From Nematostella vectensis (taxonomy: Eukaryota; Cnidaria; Anthozoa; Actiniaria; Edwardsiidae), in contig NC_064035.1 in assembly GCF_932526225.1 (NCBI RefSeq), positions 21,193,969 to 21,257,968 on the forward strand: a stretch of DNA of 64,000 nt, given 5' to 3'. The first letter of the stretch is position 1. Each line of letters starts with the position of its first letter. Of the stretch, positions 1-11,400 are shown piece by piece. Below the pieces are notes generated by a model. The model did no database searches. It was given only the letters and a program-made list of their open reading frames with translations, and was not told the origin of the DNA. Position numbers and translations under genes: made by a program.

Positions 1-3000
1 ATAAGGCAATGCTCCATGCATGGTTTATACCCATAAGGCAATGCTTCATGCATGGTTTATACCCATAAGGCAATGCTCCATGCATGGTTTATACCCATAA
101 GGCAATGCTCCATGCATGGTTTATACCCATAAGGCAATGCTCCATGCATAGTTTATACCCATAAGGCAATGCTCCATGCATGGTTTATACCCATTAGGCA
201 ATGCTCCATGCATGGTTTATACCCATAAGGCAATGCTTTATGCATGGTTTATACCCATAAGGCAATGCTCCATGCATGGTTTATACCCATAAGGCAATGC
301 TTCATGCATGGTTTATACCCATAAGGCAATGCTCCATGCATGGTTTATACCCATAAGGCAATGCTCCATGCATGGTTTATACCCATAAGGCAATGCTCCA
401 TGCATGGTTTATACCCATAAGGCAATGCTCCATGCATGGTTTATACCCATAAGGCAATGCTCCATGCATAGTTTATACCCATAAGGCAATGCTTTATGCA
501 TGGTTTATACCCATAAGGCAATGCTCCATGCATGGTTTATACCCATAAGGCAATGCTTTATGCATGGTTTATACCCATAAGGCAATGCTCCATGCATGGT
601 TTATACCCATAAGGCAATGCTTCATGCATGGTTTATACCCATAAGGCAATGCTCCATGCATGGTTTATACCCATAAGGCAATGCTCCATGCATGGTTTAT
701 ACCCATAAGGCAATGCTTCATGCATGGTTTATACCCATAAGGCAATGCTCCATGCATGGTTTATACCCATAAGGCAATGCTCCATGCATGGTTTATACCC
801 ATAAGGCAATGCTCCATGCATGGTTTATACCCATTAGGCAATGCTCCATGCATGGTTTATACCCATAAGGCAATGCTTCATGCATGGTTTATACCCATTA
901 GGCAATGCTCCATGCATGGTTTATACCCATAAGGCAATGCTTTATGCATGGTTTATACCCATAAGGCAATGCTCCATGCATGGTTTATACCCATAAGGCA
1001 ATGCTCCATGCATGGTTTATACCCATAAGGCAATGCTCCATGCATGGTTTATACCCATAAGGCAATGCTTTATGCATGGTTTATACCCATAAGGCAATGC
1101 TCCATGCATGGTTTATACCCATAAGGCAATGCTCCATGCATGGTTTATACCCATAAGGCAATGCTCCATGCATGGTTTATACCCATAAGGCAATGCTTTA
1201 TGCATGGTTTATACCCATAAGGCAATGCTCCATGCATGGTTTATACCCATAAGGCAATGCTCCATGCATGGTTTATACCCATAAGGCAATGCTCCATGCA
1301 TGGTTTATACCCATAAGGCAATGCTCCATGCATGGTTTATACCCATAAGGCAATGCTCCATGCATGGTTTATACCCATAAGGCAATGCTTCATGCATGGT
1401 TTATACCCATAAGGCAATGCTTCATGCATGGTTTATACCCATAAGGCAATGCTCCATGCATGGTTTATACCCATAAGGCAATGCTTCATGCATGGTTTAT
1501 ACCCATAAGGCAATGCTTCATGCATGGTTTATACCCATAAGGCAATGCTCCATGCATGGTTTATACCCATAAGGCAATGCTCCATGCATGGTTTATACCC
1601 ATAAGGCAATGCTCCATGCATGGTTTATACCCATAAGGCAATGCTTTATGCATGGTTTATACCCATAAGGCAATGCTCCATGCATGGTTTATACCCATAA
1701 GGCAATGCTCCATGCATGGTTTATACCCATAAGGCAATGCTCCATGCATGGTTTATACCCATAAGGCAATGCTCCATGCATGGTTTATACCCATAAGGCA
1801 ATGCTCCATGCATGGTTTATACCCATAAGGCAATGCTCCATGCATGGTTTATACCCATTAGGCAATGCTTTATGCATGGTTTATACCCATTAGGCAATGG
1901 TTCATGCATGGTTTATACCCATAAGGCAATGCTCCATGCATGGTTTATACCCATAAGGCAATGCTCCATGCATGGTTTATACCCATAAGGCAATGCTCCA
2001 TGCATGGTTTATACCCATAAGGCAATGCTCCATGCATGGTTTATAACCATAAGGCAATGCTTCATGCATGGTTTATACCCATAAGGCAATGCTCCATGCA
2101 TGGTTTATACCCATAAGGCAATGCTCCATGCATGGTTTATACCCATAAGGCAATGCTCCATGCATGGTTTATACCCATAAGGCAATGCTTTATGCATGGT
2201 TTATACCCATAAGGCAATGCTCCATGCATGGTTTATACCCATAAGGCAATGCTCCATGCATGGTTTATACCCATAAAGCAATGCTCCATGCATGGTTTAT
2301 ACCCATAAGGCAATGCTCCATGCATGGTTTATACCCATAAGGCAATGCTTCATGCATGGTTTATACCCATAAGGCAATGCTCCATGCATGGTTTATACCC
2401 ATAAGGCAATGCTCCATGCATGGTTTATACCCATAAGGCAATGCTCCATGCATGGTTTATACCCATAAGGCAATGCTCCATGCATGGTTTATACCCATAA
2501 GGCAATGCTCCATGCATGGTTTATACCCATAAGGCAATGCTCCATGCATGGTTTATACCCATAAGGCAATGCTCCATGCATGGTTTATACCCATAAGGCA
2601 ATGCTCCATGCATGGTTTATACCCATAAGGCAATGCTTCATGCATGGTTTATACCCATAAGGCAATGCTTCATGCATGGTTTATACCCATAAGGCAATGC
2701 TCCATGCATAGTTTATACCCATAAGGCAATGCTCCATGCATGGTTTATACCCATAAGGCAATGCTCCATGCATGGTTTATACCCATAAGGCAATGCTTTA
2801 TGCATGGTTTATACCCATAAGGCAATGCTCCATGCATGGTTTATACCCATAAGGCAATGCTTCATGCATGGTTTATACCCATAAGGCAATGCTCCATGCA
2901 TGGTTTATACCCATAAGGCAATGCTCCATGCATGGTTTATACCCATAAGGCAATGCTTTATGCATGGTTTATACCCATAAGGCAATGCTCCATGCATGGT

Positions 3001-4858
3001 TTATACCCATAAGGCAATGCTCCATGCATGGTTTATACCCATAAGGCAATGCTTTATGCATGGTTTATACCCATAAGGCAATGCTCCATGCATGGTTTAT
3101 ACCCATAAGGCAATGCTCCATGCATGGTTTATACCCATAAGGCAATGCTCCATGCATGGTTTATACCCATTAGGCAATGCTTTATGCATGGTTTATACCC
3201 ATTAGGCAATGGTTCATGCATGGTTTATACCCATAAGGCAATGCTCCATGCATGGTTTATACCCATAAGGCAATGCTTCATGCATGGTTTATACCCATTA
3301 GGCAATGATTCATGCATGGTTTATACCCATAAGGCAATGCTCCATGCATGGTTTATACCCATAAGGCAATGCTTCATTCATGGTTTATACCCATAAGGCA
3401 ATGCTTTATGCATGGTTTATACCCATAAGGCAATGCTTTATGCATGGTTTATACCCATAAAGCAATGCTCCATGCATGGTTTATACCCATAAGGCAATGC
3501 TCCATGCATGGTTTATACCCATAAGGCAATGCTTCATGCATGGTTTATACCCATAAGGCAATGCTCCATGCATGGTTTATACCCATAAGGCAATGCTCCA
3601 TGCATGGTTTATACCCATAAGGCAATGCTCCATGCATGGTTTATACCCATAAGGCAATGCTCCATGCATGGTTTATACCCATAAGGCAATGCTCCATGCA
3701 TGGTTTATACCCATAAGGCAATGCTCCATGCATGGTTTATACCCATAAGGCAATGCTCCATGCATGGTTTATACCCATAAGGCAATGCTCCATGCATGGT
3801 TTATACCCATAAGGCAATGCTTCATGCATGGTTTATACCCATAAGGCAATGCTTCATGCATGGTTTATACCCATAAGGCAATGCTCCATGCATAGTTTAT
3901 ACCCATAAGGCAATGCTCCATGCATGGTTTATACCCATAAGGCAATGCTCCATGCATGGTTTATACCCATAAGGCAATGCTTTATGCATGGTTTATACCC
4001 ATAAGGCAATGCTCCATGCATGGTTTATACCCATAAGGCAATGCTTCATGCATGGTTTATACCCATAAGGCAATGCTCCATGCATGGTTTATACCCATAA
4101 GGCAATGCTCCATGCATGGTTTATACCCATAAGGCAATGCTTTATGCATGGTTTATACCCATAAGGCAATGCTCCATGCATGGTTTATACCCATAAGGCA
4201 ATGCTCCATGCATGGTTTATACCCATAAGGCAATGCTTTATGCATGGTTTATACCCATAAGGCAATGCTCCATGCATGGTTTATACCCATAAGGCAATGC
4301 TCCATGCATGGTTTATACCCATAAGGCAATGCTCCATGCATGGTTTATACCCATTAGGCAATGCTTTATGCATGGTTTATACCCATTAGGCAATGGTTCA
4401 TGCATGGTTTATACCCATAAGGCAATGCTCCATGCATGGTTTATACCCATAAGGCAATGCTTCATGCATGGTTTATACCCATTAGGCAATGATTCATGCA
4501 TGGTTTATACCCATAAGGCAATGCTCCATGCATGGTTTATACCCATAAGGCAATGCTTCATTCATGGTTTATACCCATAAGGCAATGCTTTATGCATGGT
4601 TTATACCCATAAGGCAATGCTCCATGCATGGTTTATACCCATAAGGCAATGCTCCATGCATGGTTTATACCCATAAGGCAATGCTCCATGCATGGTTTAT
4701 ACCCATAAGGCAATGCTCCATGCATGGTTTATACCCATAAGGCAATGCTCCATGCATGGTTTATACCCATAAGGCAGGCTTCATGCATGGTTTATACACA
4801 TAAGCCAATGCTTCATGCATGGTTTTTATATCCATAAGGCAATACTCCATGCATTGTT
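1..4858. repeat. 32-bp minisatellite array
   Basis: About 150 tandem copies of a 32-bp unit reading roughly ATAAGGCAATGCTCCATGCA followed by TGGTTTATACCC. Most variation is at three bases of each unit (CTCC, CTTC or CTTT before ATGCATGG) plus an ATAAGG/ATTAGG switch. The unit contains the perfect palindrome CCATGCATGG. The array is cut off by the window's left edge and decays over its last three units (about 4776-4858). It lies downstream of the RhoGEF gene. The 90-codon open frames at 3124 and 4308 are by-products of the repeat. Confidence 0.97.
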
Positions 4859-5473
4859 TTTCCGATGCAAATTTATTTGAGGTTTTAACAAGGAAGCATG
4901 GTATCACAATCAGTCTTCACCTAAGAATTTACGATTACTTTTAAATAATGTAAGTATATTTAACAACTCCAGAAATATATTTTAGTATTTCTATTTATAG
5001 ACTGCCCGCAGTCTTCAAATAAGTTGATGTTACAAAAAACCATAATGTTTTCATTGAGGTGAAGACCTTGATTTATCAAGGGCCTATCTTAACCATGATG
5101 CATTGCACTCTTAAAATATTCATTGTTATACCATATAAACAGATTTATATAAAAAATTCGGCATTTGTATTAACCCTATCCCCGCACGTCGACATTTGCA
5201 CCATGTTTTTCTTTTTCTTTTTCACTTTTTTATTAACATAGAGTCTGCAAAAGAACCACAGGCACCACGCTGTTACTTTGAATGATGGGCAGGGCCGAGA
5301 GCCCAAGCGGCCCTGGTAACTAGACCTGGTAACTAGAGGAGATTGGCGCAGAAGGGACGTGCCCTCTCCCCCTAAAAACGCCATTTGTTATTGAAAAATC
5401 GTAAACACCAGACATTATTCATGTCTACGCTTTCCCCCACCATGACCTAAATCATATTCTAGATGGATTTGAT
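4859..5473. other. intergenic; 3' flank of the RhoGEF gene
   Basis: No gene is visible. For the minus-strand RhoGEF gene ending at 5474 this is the 3' untranslated region and flank. A candidate poly(A) signal AATAAA (minus strand) lies at 5229-5234, about 240 nt after the stop codon, and a weaker AATAAT lies closer. A short direct repeat, CTGGTAACTAGA, occurs twice near 5312-5340. Confidence 0.5.
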
Positions 5474-8400
5474 TTAGATCGTCTTGATCATGATGTTAGG
5501 AAGACCATTCCTCCGCCGCCTCCATGACCCGAGGTCTTTCGCCTGGATCCGCAAGTACTTTAGCCATCGTCTGTTTTCTCGACTTGTCGACGCCCTGAAG
5601 ATATATGTCTCGAGTCCCATCTTGAGCAGCTCAAATGAATCCTTACGCTCTTTGTAAACAGAACAAAACATTGTTTTACTAACAAGAGAAAGAAGGCTTG
5701 AAATATTGAGTCTCTGAATTGAAAACGAAGATATACTTCATATTATCTAATTCTACTTACCGTCATTGTTGATAACAACACAAGTATCAAGAAACAGTGG
5801 TTCCTGTTAAGGATCAACAAAAGTCATGGGTTATAGATTATATCGGCATTGCTGTTAGGGAAGTCATAAATTATATAGGCATTGTTGTTAGGGAAGTCAT
5901 AGATTATATCGGCATTGTTGTCGGGGGTTGTGATGAGTCGTATTGCCCTATAGAATGTGTGAATGAAGTGTGTTGTCTTACCCTGTAACGTGTGTTAGAC
6001 TTACCCTGTAACATGTGTTAGACTTATCCTGTAACGTGTGTTGTCTTACCCTATAACGTGTGTTGTCTTACCCTGTAGCGTGTGTTGTCTAACCCTGTAA
6101 CGTGTGTTGTGTTACCCTGTAACGTGTGTTGTCTCACCCTGTAACGTGTGTTGTGTTACCCTGTAACGTGTGTTGTCTTACCCTGTAACATGTGTTAGAC
6201 TTACCCTGTAACGTGTGTTGTCTAACCCTGTAACGTGTGTTGTCTTACCCTGTAACATGTGTTACACTTACCCTGTAACATGTGTTAGACTTATCCTGTA
6301 ACGTGTGTTGTCTTACCCTGTAACATGTGTTAGACTTACCCTGTAACGTGTGTTACACTTACCCTGTAACATGTGTTAGACTTACCCTGTAACGTGTGTT
6401 GTCTTACCCTGTAACGTGTGTTGTCTAACCCTGTAACGTGTGTTGTCTTACCCTGTAACATGTGTTACACTTACCCTGTAACATGTGTTAGACTTACCCT
6501 GTAACGTGTGTTGTCTTACCCTGTAACGTGTGTTGTCTTACCTTGTAACGTGTGTTGTCTAACCGTGTAACGTGTGTTGTCTAACCGTGTAACGTGTGTT
6601 GTCTTACCTTGTAACGTGTGTTGTCTAACCGTGTGACGTGTGTTGTCTAACCGTGTAACGTGTGTTGTCTTACCCTGTAACGTGTGTTGTCTTACCTTGT
6701 AACGTGTGTTGTCTAACCGTGTAACGTGTGTTGTCTTACCTTGTAACGTGTGTTGTCTAACCGTGTAACGTGTGTTGTCTAACCGTGTAACGTGTGTTGT
6801 CTAACCCTGTAACGTGTGTTGTGTTACCCTGTAACGTGTGTTGTCTCACCCTGTAACGTGTGTTGTGTTACCCTGTAACGTGTGTTGTCTTACCCTGTAA
6901 CATGTGTTAGACTTACCCTGTAACGTGTGTTGTCTAACCCTGTAACGTGTGTTGTCTTACCCTGTAACATGTGTTACACTTACCCTGTAACATGTGTTAG
7001 ACTTATCCTGTAACGTGTGTTGTCTTACCCTGTAACATGTGTTAGACTTACCCTATAACGTGTGTTGTCTTACCCTGTAACGTGTGTTGTCTTACCCTGT
7101 AACATGTGTTAGACTTACCCTATAACGTGTGTTGTCTTACCCTGTAACGTGTGTTGTCTAACCCTGTAACGTGTGTTGTCTAACCCTGTAACGTGTGTTG
7201 TCTTACCCTGTAACGTGTGTTGTCTTACCCTGTAACATGTGTTAGACTTACCCTATAACGTGTGTTGTCTTACCCTGTAACGTGTGTTGTCTAACCCTGT
7301 AACGTGTGTTGTCTAACCCTGTAACGTGTGTTGTCTTACCCTGTAACGTGTGTTGTCTTACCCTGTAACGTGTGTTGTCTAACCCTGTAACGTGTGTTGT
7401 TTTACCCTGTAGCGTATGTTGTCTTACCCTGTAACGTGTGTTAGACTTACCCTGTAACGTGTGTTACACTTACCCTGTAACATGTGTTAGACTTACCCTG
7501 TAACGTGTGTTGTCTAACCCTGTAACATGTGTTAGGCTTACCCTGTAACGTGTGTTGTCTTACCCTGTAACGTGTGTTGTCTTACCCTGTAACGTGTGTT
7601 GTCTTACCCTGTAACGTGTGTTGTCTTACCCTGTAGCGTGTGTTGTGTTACCCTGTAACATGTGTTAGGCTTACCCTGTAACGTGTGTTGTCTTACCCTG
7701 TAACGTGTGATGTCTTACCCTGTAACGTGTGTTGTCTTACCCTGTAACGTGTGTTGTCTAACCGTGTAACGTGTGTTGTCTTACCCTGTAACGTGTGTTG
7801 TCTTACCCTGTAACGTGTGATGTCTTACCCTATAAGGTGTGTTGTCTAACCCTGTAACGTGTGTTGTCTTACCTTGTAACGTGTGTTGTCTAACCCTGTA
7901 ACGTGTGTTGTCTTACCCTGTAGCGTGTGTTGTCTTACCCTGTAAAGTGTGATGTCTTACCCTATAAGGTGTGTTGTCTAACCCTGTAACGTGTGTTGTC
8001 TTACCCTGTAAAGTGTGTATTTTCCATTGATTTTCTTCCTTAGCATAACCAGCGCAGCGTCCGTCGCCTCGGTCTCACAAGGAAACAATGGATCCTCGCA
8101 TAGGCCTTCATCATCCGAGTCAATGGTCACGTGCTACAACAAGAAAGGCGGGTCAAAACAAACCACGAGGGGGTGGGGGTGGTGGGGAGAAAGCATTATT
8201 TTATGTGGAGAGTTCTCTCGCTGCGTCAATGGCGTTTCTGTGGTTTCCATAAAATCATTGCTTAATAAATATAGCATGCATCACCAATTAGGTAACCAGT
8301 TACGGTAAATTACCTCGAAGCGGTTCTTCAGTTTACTGTCTTCTTTGATGTTGCTGTTGTTGGTTATCCCTATCGCCATTATTATTTCCTTATTATGTCA

Positions 8401-11400
8401 CGCGTTACCACAGATGTGTCACTCACCTCCACGTTCCCCCGAATGCAGAAGAGCATGAACACGTCCAGCGACTTGCTACGAGAATTACGCTTGCTCCAAG
8501 CAGCCGAGGAGGCGAACTCTTGTATAGTAACCTAACAAGGTCCGTATTGATTAATATGATATGATGACCCATATATCATTATATGGGTATATTGCTGAAA
8601 ACCGTCAGATTAGTGAACACAAATTAACGCACCATTTGTTGTTGTTGTTTGGTCGTATGTCTGCTATTATAAGGGACATTAAACAAGGGCCAGGCTCATA
8701 CACCGGGGGGCTCTGCGCTTGTCAATCATTCTACCGTCGTCGTTGCTAAGTGTGTCCGCCCTTGATATAACAAGGGGGTAATTGTATGGGGGAAGGGGGG
8801 CTCTCACCTCGAAGACCCCGTGCATCAGTAGCTGCATCTCGGTCATACTCCAGTGTAAGATGTCACTTGCCATTTTCTTCATCTGTAGTTTGTCCAGCGA
8901 GTCGGACCTGCCCAGGTGGCCGCTGCCCCTGTACCGCCGCTTGGATTCCACAGCAGAGTTCAACTGGAGAGAGGTCAAAGCACCAGGGTGATTGGCATAC
9001 ATTGTGATTGACATACCAGGTGATTGACACATCAGGGTGATTGACATATAAGATGATTGATATACCAGGTGATTGACGCACCAGGGTGATTGTCACATCA
9101 GGGTGTTCGAAATAGAGATTGATTTATATACAGGGTAACTGACATACAGGTTAATTGACATACAGGGTGATTGAGATACAGGGTGATTGACATAGAGGGT
9201 GATTGACATCAAGTATGCCTACATGCCACTACGTGCTGTGTTTTCCCGAGGCTCACCCTACCGAGTTGATCCTGTTGAGCTGATCTTCTATCCGTCGCTG
9301 GGCGACCATCAGCTTCTCGCGGTCAGCATTACCTCGCGGAGTCGACTTACGTATTCTGCTGAGAAGCAGCGGGTATCTGACGAAAAAACTTATTTTAGAT
9401 CAGAGGTGTGTCATTCACTGCGATATGACATCATTATGTGACGTAACACAAGCTTCTCCGTCCAGTGGGTACCATGGCACAAGATACTATGTGAAGTGAT
9501 ACCGCGTGACCTGAGGTGTTTTAATGACGTAGTAAGTTTGGGTGCAGTGTAATCATCCTCAACATCACTATCATCATCAACAACACCCTGACCTCTCGGC
9601 AACTACACATTGTAATAAATATTTGCTGTACGTACTTCATTATCCTCTGCACTGGAGCAAGAAGAAATGAAGTGAGGTCCATCTTTCGGCACTTGGGATT
9701 CTCCCGACATGTCACCTACAAATAACAGTTTGCGTTAAAATAATAAAAAAAACAAGCTACAAATCACGTAATTATGAAGTTGTGGTTTGCGTGGAGATTC
9801 AGCGTGCCAGCAATGATGATATACACATTGTTCAGAATGTTTAGCTTTATAGTCTTAAACCACACAACTATCAAGGCTGCACAGCCAAAAGAGACACGCA
9901 TAAGGGCTTATAGCCAAGAAAGACACACACAAGGGCTTATAGCCAAGAGAGACACTGAACGCCTTACAAGAGACACCTCAGATCTTACATTGAGGAAGAT
10001 CTTCAGTAGTTCGTTTTTCTTCTGCAGCGATTCTAGTAGCGCAGACGCAGCGTTCTGCAAAAAAGGCAACCCATTGACGTCCACCAAAACAGTTGTGACT
10101 TGTAAACAAAAGGCAAAGGGTGCCCGTGTTACTGAAAACGAGTGTAAGTAAAGATACAGATGGCGGTCATACCTGCTTGGAGCAATAAATCTTGTATGAC
10201 TGAAAGAAGTCAACGTTCTCTAGAAACACGCTTCCGATATTCACTTGACAGAACTCCTACAACATTGACAATAGATTCATAAAAACTTCATGAATATTAC
10301 CTACCTTTTTCATCATCTTAATATTTGACAAACCTCTTATCATTGACAATATCCACATCACAATCATAATTACTTCCATCATGTATCATTATCAACACCA
10401 CCACCATCATCACCATAATTAATACTGTCATCACTACCACCATAATCATTGCCATCATCATCATCATCATCAGGAGCAGCACTCACCGCGTCACCCTTCG
10501 CGACGGACTCCTCTAAACTATGCTGCAAACGCGAGGAAAACTTGCTATTGACCTCGACCAGCTCCTGTCGGAAAACAATACCCGGAATTAAGCGAATTGC
10601 CGTGCATTTGCCAAACGGACAATACACGGAATTAAGCAAATTGCCGTGCATTTGGCAAACGGACAATACCCGGAATTAAGCGAATTGCCGTGCATTTGGC
10701 AAACGGACAATACCCGGAATTAAGCGAATTGCCGTGCATTTGGCAAACGGACAATACACGGAATTAAGCGATCTGCCGTACATTTGGCAAAAGGACAATA
10801 CACGGAATTAAGCGAACTGCCGTGCATTTGCCAAAGGGACAATTCCCGGAATTAAGCGAATTGCCGTGCATTTGGCAAACGGACAATACCCGGAATTAAG
10901 CGAATTGCCGTGCATTTGGCAAACGGACAATATACGGAATTAAGCGATCTGCCGTGCATTTGGCAAAAGGACAATACACGGAATTAAGCGAATTGCCGTG
11001 CATTTTGCATAAAGGGCAATTGACGGAATTAAGTGAATTGCCGTGCATTTGGCAAAAGGACAATACACGGAATTAAGGGAATTGCCGTGCATTTGGCATA
11101 AGGACAATACACGGAATTAAGCGAATTGCCGTGCATTTGGCAAAAGGACAATACACGGAATTAAGCGAATTGCCGTGCATTTGGCATAAGGATATTACAC
11201 GGAATTAAGCGAATTGGCCATTCAAACAGTAAGCCTGTGCGCGCATTACTAACGAAACCTACCTCAACTACCAGAATGCACCGCGCGCTTTTTAAGCTTA
11301 CACCATACGAAGCGCGCGTTGCATGATGGTAGTTGTAGTAGGTTTCCATGTCGAGTGCGCACGTGTGATTATAGCTGGAATGGCCTATTGACGTGCATTT

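Larger units (their letters stand above)
5474..8963 (-). other. post-DH and PH domain exons 14-18
   Basis: Exon 14 (8963-8808) links DH to PH and contains SKRRYRGSGHLGRSDSLDKL. Exon 15 (8531-8427) has SLDVFMLFCIRG. Exon 16 (8388-8314) contains NIKEDSKLKNRFE and has a weak acceptor. Exon 17 (8133-8005) has ALVMLRKKINGKYTLYR. Exon 18 (5647-5474) supplies the last PH strand and C-terminal helix (YIFRASTSRENRRWLKYLR) and the stop TAA. The 2.36-kb intron between exons 17 and 18 is almost entirely a 22-bp minisatellite. The PH domain probably supports DH activity and membrane binding, as in other Dbl proteins. Confidence 0.8.

Noticed and set aside
1-4858. CRISPR-like repeat array
   Set aside because: Units are contiguous with no unique spacers, and the genome is eukaryotic.
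5145-5384. 79-codon minus frame as a further RhoGEF exon
   Set aside because: It lies after the in-frame stop at 5474 and has no domain-like sequence.
5968-8003. Interstitial telomere repeats, because of TTACCC
   Set aside because: The unit is 22/23 bp with only one TTACCC each; it is not tandem TTAGGG.
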